This document shows, piece by piece, positions 49,154 through 61,990 of a DNA stretch of 64,000 bases. The stretch's first letter is position 1. The number at the start of each line of letters is the position of its first letter. Source of the stretch: Diplolepis rosae (taxonomy: Eukaryota > Arthropoda > Insecta > Hymenoptera > Diplolepididae); assembly GCA_030998225.1 (NCBI GenBank), contig JAPYXD010000734.1, forward strand, positions 1,054,001-1,118,000. Direction: 5' to 3'. The notes under the pieces are model-generated. The model did no database searches. It saw nothing but the letters and a program-made list of their open reading frames with translations, and was not told the DNA's origin. Position numbers and translations under genes: made by a program.

Positions 49154-50241
49154 GCTGAGTGTATTACTCAATACCAGGCCATTATTCCCTTTTTTTATTT
49201 TTTTAAATAATGTGCTGCGTGTACTAACCATTACCAGGCCATCATTCTCTGTTGTTTGCTTATTTAAATAATGTGCTGGGTTTTTTAATAATTACCAGGC
49301 CATAATTCCTTGTTTTCTTTTCAAATAATGCGCTGGGTGTGTTAATCATTACCAGGCCATTATTCTCTTTTGTTTGCTTATATAAATAATGTGCTGGGTA
49401 TGTGAACCATTACCAAGACATTATTCTCTGTTGTTTGCTTATTTAAATAATGTGCTGGGTTTGTTAATCATTACCAGGCCATTATTCTCTTTTGTTTGCT
49501 TATATAAATAATGTGCTGGGTATGTGAACCATTACGAGGCCATTATACTCCCTTGTTTTTCTATTCAAATAAAGTGCCGGGTATGTGAACCATTCCCAGT
49601 CCATTATTCTCTGTTGTTTGCTTATATAAATAATGTGCTGGGTGTTTTAACCATTAACAGGCCATTACGCTCTGTTGTTTGCTTATTTAAATAATGTGCT
49701 GAGTGTATTACTCAATACCAGGCCATTATTCCCTTTTTTTATTTATTTAAATAATGTGCTGCGTGTATTAACCATTACCAGGCCATCATTCTCTGTTGTT
49801 TGCTTATTTAAATAATGTGCTGGGTTTTTTAATCATTACCAGGCCATAATTCCTTGTTTTTTGTTCAAATAATGTGCTGGGTGTGTTAATCATTACCAGG
49901 CCATTATTCTCTTTTGTTTGCTTATATAAATAATGTGCTGGGTATGTGAACCATTACCAGGCCATTATTCTCTGTTGTTTGCTTATTTAAATAATGTGCT
50001 GGGTGTGTTAATCATTACCAGGCCATTATTCTCTTTTGTTTGCTTATATAAATAATGTGCTGGGTATGTGAACCATTACCAGGCCATTATACTCTCTTGT
50101 TTTTCTATTCAAATAAAGTGCCGGGTATGTGAACCATTCCCAGTCCATTATTCTCTGTTGTTTGCTTATTTAAATAATGTGCTGGGTGTGTTAACCATTA
50201 CAAGGCCATTACGCTCTGTTGTTTGCTTATTTAAATAATGT
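49154..50241 (+). repeat. 544-bp nine-monomer subunit, two tandem copies
   Basis: GCTGAGTGTATTACTC starts at 49,154, 49,698 and 50,242, exactly 544 bp apart each time. Order: TATTACTC, CTGCGTGTA, TTTTTTAAT, ATAATTCCTTGTTT (57 bp), TATATAAATA, TTTAAATA, TATATAAATA, ATTCAAATAAAG, then an ordinary monomer. A third copy starting at 50,242 is broken at about 50,408. Confidence 0.85.
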
Positions 50242-50399
50242 GCTGAGTGTATTACTCAATACCAGGCCATTATTCCCTTTTTTTATTTTTTTAAATAATG
50301 TGCTGCGTGTATTAACCATTACCAGGCCATCATTCTCTGTTGTTTGCTTATTTAAATAATGTGCTGGGTTTTTTAATCATTACCAGGCCATAATTCCTT

Positions 50400-50420
50400 G
50401 TTTTTTGATATTTAAGCAAT
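50400..50420 (+). repeat. Recombination junction inside a HOR unit
   Basis: CCTTGTTTTTTG, normally followed by TTCAAATAATGCGC, is here joined to ATATTTAAGCAATTTG of another class. This puts a new GATATGTGAACCC/TATTACTC series after it and shortens the marker spacing to 426 bp. Confidence 0.75.
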
Positions 50421-51755
50421 TTGCTGGGTGTGTTAATCATTACCAGGCCATTATTCTCTTTAGTTTGCTTATATAAATAACGTGCTGGGTATGAGAAACC
50501 ATTACCAGTCCATTATTCTCTCTTGTTTGTCTATTTAAATAAAGTGCCGGATATGTGAACCCTAACCAGGCCATTATTCTCTGTTGTTGATATAATTAAA
50601 TAATTTGCTGGGTGTGTCAACCATTACAAGGACATTACGCTCTGTTGTTTGCTTATTTAAATAATGTGCTGAGTGTATTACTCAATACCAGGCCATTATT
50701 CCCTTTTTTATTTAATGAAATAATGTGCTGCGTGTATTAACCATTACCAGGCCATCATTCTCTGTTGTTTGCTTATTTAAATAATGTGCTGGGTTTTTTA
50801 ATAATTACCAGGCCATAATTCCTTGTTTTTTGTTCAAATAATGCGCTGGGTGTGTTAATCATTACCAGGCCATTATTCTCTTTTGTTTGCTTATATAAAT
50901 AATGTGCTGGGTATGTGAACCATTACCATGGCATTATTCTCTGTTGTTTGCTTATTTAAATAATGTGCTGGGTTTGTTAATCATTACCAGGCCATTATTC
51001 TCTTTTGTTTGCTTATATAAATAATGTGCTGGGTATGTGAACCATTACGAGGCCATTATACTCCCTTGTTTTTCTATTCAAATAAAGTGCCGGGTATGTG
51101 AACCATTCCCAGTCCATTATTCTCTGTTGTTTGCTTATTTAAATAATGTGCTGTGTGTTTTAACCATTACCAGGCCATTACGCTCTGTTGTTTGCTTATT
51201 TAAATAATGTGCTGAGTGTATTACTCAATACCAGGCCATTATTCCCTTTTTTTATTTAATGAAATAATGTGCTGCGTGTATTAACCATTACCAGGCCATC
51301 ATTCTCTGTTGTTTTCTTATTTAAATAATGTGCTGGGTTTTTTAATCATTACCAGGCCATAATTCCTTGTTTTTTGTTCAAATAATGCGCTGGGTGTGTT
51401 AATCATTACCAGGCCATTATTCTCTTTTGTTTGCTTATATAAATAATGTGCTGGGTATGTGAACCATTACCAGGCCATTATTCTCTGTTGTTTGCTTATT
51501 TAAATAATGTGCTGGGTGTGTTAATCATTACCAGGCCATTATTCTCTTTTGTTTGCTTATATAAATAATGTGCTGGGTATGTGAACCATTACCAGGCCAT
51601 TATACTCTCTTGTTTTTCTATTCAAATAAAGTGCCGGGTATGTGAACCATTCCCAGTCCATTATTCTCTGTTGTTTGCTTATTTAAATAATGTGCTGGGT
51701 GTTTAACCATTACCAGGCCATTATTCTCTGTTGTTTGCTTATTTAAATAATGTGC

Positions 51756-51959
51756 ATTATTTTATTATATAATATATAGTAATTATTATTCTCTGTTGTT
51801 GATTTAATTAAATAATGTGCTGCGTGTGTTAACCATTACCAGGCAACGTTCTCTGTTGTTTGCTTATTTAATAATGTGCTGAGTGTCTTACTCATTACAA
51901 GGCCATTATTTCGTGTTGTTTGGTTATGTAATGTGCTGGGTACATTACACATAACCAGG
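51756..51959 (+). repeat. Family A 204-bp composite element, copy 5
   Basis: Full element. The monomer before the TA block is the short GGGTGTTTAACC type. The monomer after it reads TATCTAGTTG, shared with the copy at 54,521. Confidence 0.85.
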
Positions 51960-54520
51960 CCATTATATCTAGTTGTTTGTTTAAATAATGTGATGGGTGT
52001 TTTAATCATTACCAGGCCATTATTCTCTGTTGTTTGCTTATTTAAGCAATTTGCTGGGTGTGTTAATCATTTCCAGGCTATTATTCTCTTTTTTTTTGCT
52101 TATTTAAATAATGTGCTGGGTGTGTTAATCATTACCAGGCCATTATTCTCTTTTGTTTGCTTATATAAATACTGTGTTGGGTATGTTAATCATTACCAGG
52201 CCATAATTCCTTGTTGTTTGTTCAAATAATGTGCTTGGTGTGTTAATCATTACCAGGCCATTATTCTCTTTTGTTTGCTTATATAAATAATGTGTTGGGT
52301 ATGTTAATCATTACCAGGCCATCATTCATGTTGTTTGTTCAAATAATGTGCTTGGTGTGATAATCATTACCAAGCCATTATTCTCAATTTGTTATTTAAT
52401 TAAATAATGTGCTGAGGTGTGTTAATCATTACCAGGCCATTATTCTCTTTTGTTTATTTAATTAAATAATGTGCTGGGTGTGATAACCATTACCAGGCTA
52501 TTTTTCTCTTTTGTTTTTTTGAATAATGTGCTGGGCGTGTTAACCATTAACAGGCAATATTCTCTTTTTTTTGCTTATTTAAATAATGTGCTGGGTGTCT
52601 CAACCATTACTAGGCCATTATTCTCTGTTGTTTGCATATTTAAATAATGTGCTGGGTGTGTTAATCATTACCAGGCCATTATTCTCTTTTGTTTGCTTAT
52701 ATAAATAATGTGTTGGGTATGTTAATCATTACCAGGCCATAATTCCTTGTTGTTTGTTCACATAATGTGCTTGGTGTGATAATCATTATCAAGCCATTAT
52801 TCTCAATTTGTTATTTAATTAAATAATGTGCTGAGGTGTGTTAATCATTACCAGGCCATTATTCTCTTTTGTTTATTTAATTAAATAATGTGCTGGGTGT
52901 GATAATCACTACCAGGCTATTTTTCTCTTTTGTTTTTTGAATAATGTGCTGGGCGTGTTAACCATTAACAGGCAATATTCTCTGTTGTTTGCTTATTTAA
53001 ATAATGTGCTGGGTGTCTCAACCATTACTAGGCCATTATTCTCTGTTGTTTGAATATTTAAATAATGTGCTGGGTGTGTTAATCATTACCAGGCCATTAT
53101 TCTCTTTTGTTTGCTTATATAAATAATGTGTTGGGTATGTTAATCATTACCAGGCCATAATTCCTTGTTGTTTGTTCAAATAATGTGCTTGGTGTGATAA
53201 TCATTATCAAGCCATTATTCTCTTTTTTTTATTTAATTAAATAATGTGCTGGGTGTGTTAATCATTACCAGGCCATTATTCTCTGTTGTTTGCTTATTTA
53301 AATAATGTGCTGGGTGTGTTAATCATTACCAGGCCATTATTCTCTTTTGTTTGCTTATATAAATAATGTGCTGGGTATTTTAACAATTACAAGGCCATTA
53401 TTCTCTGTTGTTTGCTTATTTAAATAATGTGCTGGGTGTGTTAATCATTACCAGGCCATTAATCTCTGCTGTTTGCTTATTTAAATAATGTGCTGGGTAT
53501 GTGAACCATTACCAGGCCATTATTCTCTGTTGTTTGCTTAATTAAATAATGTGCTGGGTGTGTTAATCATTACCAGGCCATCATTCTCTGTTGTTTGCTT
53601 ATTTAAATAATGTGCTGGGTTTTTTAATCATTACCAGGCCATAATTCCTTGTTTTTTGTTCAAATAATGTGCTGGGTGTGTTAATCATTACCAGGCCATT
53701 ATTCTCTGTTGTTTGCTTATTTAAATAATGTGCTGGGTGTTTAACCATTACCAGGCCATTATTCGCTGTTGTTTGCTTATATAAATAATGTGCTGGGTAT
53801 GTGAACCATTACCAGGCCATTATACTCTCTTGTTTTTCTACTCAAATAATGTGCTGGGTATGTGAACCATTCCCAGTCCATTATTCTCTGTTGTTTGCTT
53901 ATTTAAATAATGTGCTGGGTGTGTCAACCATTAGAAGGCCATTACGCTCTGTTGTTTGCTTATTTAAATAATGTGCTGAGTGTATTACTCAATACCAGGC
54001 CACTATTCCCTTTTTTTATTTATTTAAATAATGTGCTGCGTGTATTAACCATTACCAGGCCATCATTCTCTGTTGTTTGCTTATTTAAATAATGTGCTGG
54101 GTTTTTTAATCATTACCAGGCCATAATTCCTTGTTTTTTGTTCAAATAATGCGCTGGGTGTGTTAATCATTACCAGGCCATTATTCTCTTTTGTTTGCTT
54201 ATTTAAATAATGTGCTGGGTATGTGAACCATTACCAGGCCATTATTCTCTGTTGTTTGCTTATTTAAATAATGTGCTGGGTGTGTTAATCATTACCAGGC
54301 CATTATTCTCTTTTGTTTGCTTATATAAATAATGTGCTGGGTATGTGAACCATTACCAGGCCATTATACTCTCTTGTTTTTCTATTCAAATAAAGTGCCG
54401 GGTATGTGAACCATTCCCAGTCCATTATTCTCTGTTGTTTGCTTATTTAAATAATGTGCTGTGTTTTTTAACCATTACCAGGCCATTATTCTCTGTTGTT
54501 TGCTTATTTAAATAATGTGC

Positions 54521-54724
54521 ATTATTTTATTATATAATATATAGTAATTATTATTCTCTGATGTTGATTTAATTAAATAATGTGCTGCGTGTGTTAACCA
54601 TTACCAGGCAACGTTCTCTGTTGTTTGCTTATTTAATAATGTGCTGAGTGTCTTACTCATTACAAGGCCATTATTTCGTGTTGTTTGGTTATGTAATGTG
54701 CTGGGTACATTACACATTACCAGG
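54521..54724 (+). repeat. Family A 204-bp composite element, copy 6
   Basis: Full length but ends ACACATTACC (the B2 form) rather than ACACATAACC. It has CTCTGATGTTG after the TA block. Confidence 0.85.
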
Positions 54725-56803
54725 CCATTATATCTAGTTGTTTGTTTAAATAATGTGATGGGTGTTTTAATCATTACCAGGCCATTATTCTCTGTTGTTT
54801 GCTTATTTAAGCAATTTGCTTGGTGTGTTAATCATTTCCAGGCTATTATTCTCTTTTTTTGCCTATTTCAATAATGTGCTGGGTGTGTTAATCTTTACCA
54901 GGCCATTATTCTCTTTTGTTTGCTTATATAAATACTGTGTTGGGTATGTTAATCATTACCAGGCCATAATTCCTTGTTGTTTGTTCAAATAATGTGCTTG
55001 GTGTGTTAATCATTACCAGGCCATTATTCTCTTTTGTTTGCTTATATAAATAATGTGTTGGGTATGTTAATCATTACCAGGCCATCATTCATGTTGTTTG
55101 TTCAAATAATGTGCTTGGTGTGATAATCATTACCAAGCCATTATTCTCAATTTGTTATTTAATTAAATAATGTGCTGAGGTGTGTTAATCATTACCAGGC
55201 CATTATTCTCTTTTGTTTATTTAATTAAATAATGTGCTGGGTGTGTTAACCATTACCAGGCTATTTTTCTCTTTTGTTTTTTTGAATAATGTGCTGGGCG
55301 TGTTAACCATTAACAGGCAATATTCTCTTTTGTTTGCTTATTTAAATAATGTGCTGGGTGTCTCAACCATTACTAGGCCATTATTCTCTGTTGTTTGAAT
55401 ATTTAAATAATGTGCTGGGTGTGTTAATCATTACCAGGCCATTATTCTCTTTTGTTTGCTTATATAAATAATGTGTTGGGTATGTTAATCATTACCAGGC
55501 CATAATTCCTTGTTGTTTGTTCAAATAATGTGCTTGGTGTGATAATCATTACCAAGCCATTATTCTCAATTTGTTATTTAATTAAATAATGTGCTGAGGT
55601 GTGTTAATCATTACCAGGCCATTATTCTCTTTTGTTTATTTAATTAAATAATGTGCTGGGTGTGATAACCATTACCAGGCTATTTTTCTCTTTTGTTTTT
55701 TTGAATAATGTGCTGGGCGTGTTAACCATTAACAGGCAATATTCTCTTTTGTTTGCTTATTTAAATAATGTGCTGGGTGTCTCAACCATTACTAGGCCAT
55801 TATTCTCTGTTGTTTGAATATTTAAATAATGTGCTGGGTGTGTTAATCATTACCAGGCCATTATTCTCTTTTGTTTGCTTATATAAATAATGTGTTGGGT
55901 ATGTTAATCATTACCAGGCCATAATTCCTTGTTGTTTGTTCAAATAATGTGCTGAGGTGTGTTAATCATTACCAGGCCATTATTCTCTTTTGTTTATTTC
56001 ATTAAATAATGTGCTGGGTGTGTTAATCATTACCAGGCCATTATTCTCTGTTGTTTGCTTATTTAAATAATGTGCTGGGTGTGTTAATCATTACCAGGCC
56101 ATTATTCTCTTTTGTTTGCTTATTTAAATAATGTGCTGGGTATGTGAACCATTATAAGGCCATTATTCTCTGTTGTTTGCTTATTTAAATAATGTGCTGG
56201 GTGTGTTAATCATTACCAGGCCATTATTCTCTTTTGTTTGCTTATTTAAATAATGTGCTGGGTATGTGAACCATTACCAGGCCATTATTCTCTGTTGTTT
56301 GCTTAATTAAATAATGTGCTGGGTGTGTTAATCATTACCAGGCCATCATTCTCTGTTGTTTGCTTATTTAAATAATGTGCTGGGTTTTTTAATCATTACC
56401 AGGCCATAATTCCTTGTTTTTTGTTCAAATAATGCGCTGGGTGTGTTAATCATTACCAGGCCATTATTCCCTTTTGTTTGCTTATATAAATAATGTGCTG
56501 GGTATATGAACCATTACCAGGCCATTATTCTCTGTTGTTTGCGTATTTAAATAAAGTGCTGGGTGTGTTAATCATTACCAGGCCATTATTCTCTTTTGTT
56601 TGCTTATATAAATAATGTGCTGGGTATGTGAACCATTACGAGGCCATTATACTCCCTTGTTTTTCTATTGAAATAAAGTGCCGGGTATGTGAACCATTCC
56701 CAGTCCATTATTCTCTGTTGTTTGCTTATTTGAATAATGTTCTGTGTGTTTTAACCATTACCAGGCCATTATTCTCTGTTGTTTGCGTATTTAAATAATG
56801 TGC

Positions 56804-57007
56804 ATTATTTTATTATATAATATATAGTAATTATTATTCTCTGTTGTTGATTTAATTAAATAATGTGCTGCGTGTGTTAACCATTACCAGGCAACGTTCT
56901 CTGTTGTTTGCTTATTTAATAATGTGCTGAGTGTCTTACTCATTACAAGGCCATTATTTCGTGTTGTTTGGTTATGTAATGTGCTGGGTACATTACACAT
57001 AACCAGG
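56804..57007 (+). repeat. Family A 204-bp composite element, copy 7
   Basis: Full element. Its upstream monomers carry private GCGTATTTAAATAATG and GTTCTGTGTG. The following ATGTGATGGG monomer has TTGTTTTTTTAAATAATG, the B1-lineage variant. Confidence 0.85.
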
Positions 57008-57660
57008 CCATTATATCTTGTTGTTTTTTTAAATAATGTGATGGGTGTTTTAATCATTACCAGGCCATTATTCTCTGTTGTTTGCTTATTTAAGCAATTT
57101 GCTGGGTGTGTTAATCATTTCCAGGCTATTATTCTCTTTTTTTTTGCCTATTTCAATAATGTGCTGGGTGTGTTAATCATTACCAGGCCATTATTCTCTT
57201 TTGTTTGCTTATATAAATAATGTGTTGGGTATGTTAATCATTACCAGGCCATAATTCCTTGTTGTTTGTTCAAATAATGTGCTGGGTGTGTTAATCATTA
57301 CCAGGCCATTATTCTCTTTTGTTTTCTTATATAAATAATGTGTTGGGTATGTTAATCATTACCAGGCCATAATTCCTTGTTGTTTGTTCAAATAATGTCC
57401 TTGGTGTGATAATCATTACCAAGCCATTATTCTCAATTTTTTATTTAATTAAATAATGTGCTGAGGTGTGTTAATCATTACCAGGCCATTATTCTCTTTT
57501 GTTTATTTAATTAAATAATGTGCTGGGTGTGTTAACCATTACCAGTCTATTATTCTCTGTTGTTTTTTAAAATAATGTGCTGGGTGTGTTAACCATTAAC
57601 AGGCAATATTCTCTTTTGTTTGCTTATTTAAATAATGTGCTGGGTATGTGAACCATTACC

Positions 57661-57984
57661 AAGCCACTACTCTCTGTTGTTTGCTTATTTAAATAATGTG
57701 CTGGGTGTCTCAACCATTACTATGCCATTATTCTCTGTTGTTCGAATATTTAAATAATGTGCTGGGTGTGTTAATCATTACCATGCCATTATTCTCTTTT
57801 GTTTGCTTATATGAATAATGTGTTGGGTATGTTAATCATTACCAGGCCATCATTCCTTGTTGTTTGTTCAAATAATGTGCTTGGAGTGATAATCATTACC
57901 AAGCCATTATTCTCAATATTTTATTTAATTAAATAATGTGCTGAGGTGTGTTAATCATTACCAGGCCATTATTCTCTTTTGTTT
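57661..57984 (+). repeat. Dispersed duplicate, copy 2 (partner 28,301-28,624)
   Basis: Reads the same as the partner. The match ends at TTTTGTTT, where this copy continues GCTTATTTAAATAATG and the partner ATTTCATTAAATAATG. Two monomers present in the partner are missing here, after which similarity resumes. Confidence 0.9.
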
Positions 57985-58302
57985 GCTTATTTAAATAATG
58001 TGCTGGGTATGTGAACCATTATAAGGCCATTATTCTCTGTTGTTTGCTTATTTAAATAATGTGCTGGGTGTCTTAACCATTACTAGGCCATTATTCTCTG
58101 TTGTTTGAATATTTAAATAATGTGCTGGGTGTGTTAATCATTACCAGGCCATTATTCTCTTTTGTTTGCTTATATAAATAATGTGCTGGGTATGAGAAAC
58201 CATTACCAGGCCATTATTCTCTCTTGTTTGTCTATTTAAATAAAGTGCCGGATATGTGAACCCTTACCAGGCCACTATTCTCTGTTGATTGTTTAAATAA
58301 TG

Positions 58303-58385
58303 TGCTGGGTGTAGAACTGCTTACCAGGCCATTATTTTTTCATGTTTGTTCAAATAATTTCATGAATGGGTTCAACATTTCCAGG
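58303..58385 (+). repeat. Divergent 83-bp monomer, copy 2
   Basis: GTGTAGAACTGCTTACC, TTTTTTCATG, then ATTTCATGAATGGGTTCAAC and ATTTCCAGG. It shares the TTGATTGTTTAAATAATG left neighbour with the 59,508 copy. Confidence 0.8.
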
Positions 58386-59507
58386 CCATTATTCTCTTTT
58401 GTTTATTTAATTAAATAATGTGCTGGGTGTGTTAACCATTACCAGGCCATTATTCTCTGTTGTTGATATAATTAAATAATTTGCTGGGTGTGTCAACCAT
58501 TACAAGGCCATTACGCTCTGTTGTTTGCTTATTTAAATAATGTGCTGAATGTATTTGTCATTACCAGGCCATTATTCTCTTTTGTTTGCTTATATAAATA
58601 ATGTGCTGGGTATGTGAACCATTACCAGGCCATTATTCTCTCTTGTTTTTCTATTTAAATAACGTGCCTGGTATGTGAACCGTTACCAGGCTATTATTCT
58701 CTGTTGTTTGCTTATTTAAATAATGTGCTGGGTGTTTTAACCATTACCAGGCCATTATTCTCTGTTGTTTGCTTATTTAAATAATGTGCTGGGTGTTTTA
58801 ACCATTACCAGGCCATTATTCTCTGTTGTTTGCTTATTTAAATAATGTGCTGGGTGTGTTAATCATTACCAGGCCATTATTCTCTTTTGTTTGCTTATAT
58901 AAATAATGTGTTGGGTATGTTAATCATTACCAGGCCATAAATCCTTGTTGTTTGTTCAAATAATGTCCTTCGTGTGTTAATCATTACCAAGCCATTATTC
59001 TCTTTTTTTTATTTAATTAAATAATGTGCTGAGGTGTGTTAATCATTACCAGGCCATTATTCTCTTTTGTTTATTTAATTAAATAATGTGCTGGGTGTGG
59101 TAACCATTACCAGGCTATTATTCTCTGTTGTTTTTTTAAATAATGTGCTGGGTGTGTTAACCATTAACAGGCAATATTCTCTTTTGTTTGCTTATTTAAA
59201 TAATGTGCTGGGTATGTGAACCATTATAAGGCCATTATTCTCTGTTGTTTGCTTATTTAAATAATGTGCTGGGTGTCTTAACCATTACTAGGCCATTATT
59301 CTCTGTTGTTTGATTATTTAAATAATGTGCTGGGTGTGTTAATCATTACCAGGCCATTATTCTCTTTTGTTTGCTTATATAAATAATGTGCTGGGTATGA
59401 GAAACCATTACCAGTCCATTATTCTCTTTTGTTTGTCTATTTAAATAAAGTGCCGGATATGTGAACCATTACAAGGCCATTATTCTCTGTTGATTGTTTA
59501 AATAATG

Positions 59508-59590
59508 TGCTGGGTGTAGAAATGCTTACCAGGCCATTATTTTTTGCTGTTTATTCAAATAATGTCATGAATGGGTTCATCATTACCAGG
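59508..59590 (+). repeat. Divergent 83-bp monomer, copy 3
   Basis: GTGTAGAAATGCTTACC, TTTTTTGCTG, TTTATTCAAATAATGTCATG, then AATGGGTTCATC. Exactly 83 bp like the other two, and 1,205 bp after the 58,303 copy. Confidence 0.8.
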
Positions 59591-60886
59591 CCATTATTCT
59601 CTTTTGTTTATTTAATTAAATAATGTGCTGGGTGTGTTAACCATTACCAGGCCATTATTCTCTGTTGTTGATATAATTAAATAATTTGCTGGGTGTGTTA
59701 ATCATTACCAGGCCATTATTCTCTTTTGTTGGCTTATATAAATAATGTGTTGGGTATGTTAATCATTACCAGGCCATAATTCCTTGTTGTTTGTTCAAAT
59801 AATGTGCTGGGTGTGATAATCATTACCAAGCCATTATTCTCTTTTATTTATTTAATTAAATAATGTGCTGGGTGTGTTAATCATTACCAGGCCATTATTC
59901 TCTTTTGTTTATTTAATTAAATAATGTGCTGGGTGTGTTAACCATTACCAGGCTATTATTCTCTGTTGTTTTTTTAAATAATGTGCTGGGTGTGTTAACC
60001 ATTAACAGGCAATATTCTCTTTTGTTTGCTTATTTAAATAATGTGCTGGGTATGTGAACCATTATAAGGCCATTATTATCTGTTGTTTGCTTATTTAAAT
60101 AATGTGCTGGGTGTCTCAACCATTACTAGGCCATTATTCTCTGTTGTTTGAATATTTAAATAATGTGCTGGGTGTGTTAATCATTACCAGGCCATTATTC
60201 TCTTTTGTTTGCTTATATAAATAATGTGTTGGGTATGTTAATCATTACCAGGCCATAATTCCTTGTTGTTTGTTCAAATAATGTGCTGGGTGTGTTAATC
60301 ATTACCAACCATTATTCTCTTTTATTTATTTAATTAAATAATGTGCTGAGGTGTGTTAATCATTACCAGGCCATTATTCTCTTTTGTTTATTTAATTAAA
60401 TAATGTGCTGGGTGTGTTAACCATTACCAGGCTATTATTCTCTGTTGTTTTTTTAAATAATGTGCTGGGTGTGTTAACCATTACCAGGCAATATTCTCTT
60501 TTGTTTGCTTATTTAAATAATGTGCTGGGTATGTGAACCATTACCAGGCCATTATATCTTTTTGTTTGTTTAAATAATGTGATGGGTGTTTTAATCATTA
60601 CCAGGCCATTATTCTCTGTTGTTTGCATATTTAAGCAATTTGCTGGGTGTGTTAATCATTACCAGGCCATTATTCTCTTTAGTTTGCTTATATAAATAAC
60701 GTGCTGGGTATGAGAAACCATTACCAGTCCATTATTCTCTCTTGTTTGTCTATTTAAATAAAGTGCCGGATATGTGAACCCTAACCAGGCCATTATTCTC
60801 TGTTGTTGATATAATTAAATAATTTGCTGGGTGTGTCAACCATTACAAGGACATTACGCTCTGTTGTTTGCTTATTTAAATAATGT

Positions 60887-61974
60887 GCTGAGTGTATTAC
60901 TCAATACCAGGCCATTATTCCCTTTTTTTATTTTTTTAAATAATGTGCTGCGTGTACTAACCATTACCAGGCCCTCAGTCTCTGTTGTTTGCTTATTTAA
61001 ATAATGTGCTGGGTTTTTTAATAATTACCAGGCCATAATTCCTTGTTTTTTGTTCAAATAATGTGCTGGGTGTGTTAATCATTACCAGGCCATTATTCTC
61101 TTTTGTTTGCTTATATAAATAATGTGCTGGGTATGTGAACCATTACCAGGCCATTATTCTCTGTTGTTTGCTTATTTAAATAATGTGCTGGGTGTGTTAA
61201 TCATTACCAGGCCATTATTCTCTTTTGTTTGCTTATATAAATAATGTGCTGGGTATGTGAACCATTACCAGGCCATTATACTCCCTTGTTTTTCTATTCA
61301 AATAAAGTGCTGGGTATGTGAACCATTCCCAGTCCATTATTCTCTGTTGTTTGCTTATTTAAATAATTTGCTGGGTTTGTCAACCATTACAAGGCCATTA
61401 CGCTCTGTTGTTTGCTTATTTAAATAATGTGCTGAGTGTATTACTCAATACCAGGCCATTATTCCCTTTTTTTATTTTTTTAAATAATGTGCTGCGTGTA
61501 CTAACCATTACCAGGCCATCATTCTCTGTTGTTTGCTTATTTAAATAATGTGCTGGGTTTTTTAATCATTACCAGGCCATAATTCCTTGTTTTTTGTTCA
61601 AATAATGTGCTGGGTGTGTTAATCATTACCAGGCCATTATTCTCTTTTGTTTGCTTATATAAATAATGTGCTGGGTATGTGAACCATTACCAGGCCATTA
61701 TTCTCTGTTGTTTGCTTATTTAAATAATGTGCTGGGTGTGTTAATCATTACCAGGCCATTATTCTCTTTTGTTTGCTTATATAAATAATGTGCTGGGTAT
61801 GTGAACCATTACCAGGCCATTATACTCTCTTGTTTTTCTATTCAAATAAAGTGCCGGGTATGTGAACCATTCCCAGTCCATTATTCTCTGTTGTTTGCTT
61901 ATTTACATAATGTGATGTGTGTTTTACTCATTAACAGGCCCTTATTCTCATTTGTTTGCCTATCTAAATAATGT
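60887..61974 (+). repeat. 544-bp nine-monomer subunit, second tandem pair
   Basis: TATTACTC markers are at 60,887 and 61,431, exactly 544 bp apart. The second copy runs into a divergent patch at 61,900-61,990. Confidence 0.8.
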
Positions 61975-61990
61975 TTTGTGTATGTTAATC
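61900..61990 (+). repeat. Divergent monomer patch 3
   Basis: TTTACATAATGTGATGTG, TTTTACTCATTAACAGG, CCCTTATTCTCATTTG, CCTATCTAAATAATG and TTTTGTGTATG occur in two neighbouring monomers. It marks the point where the 544-bp subunit series stops. Confidence 0.7.

Noticed and set aside
12849..57220. Many + strand open frames of 60-129 codons
   Set aside because: All are the same monomer translation. Identical frames at 16,012, 18,448, 23,385 and 44,097 reflect duplication of repeat modules. No known protein family is recognisable.
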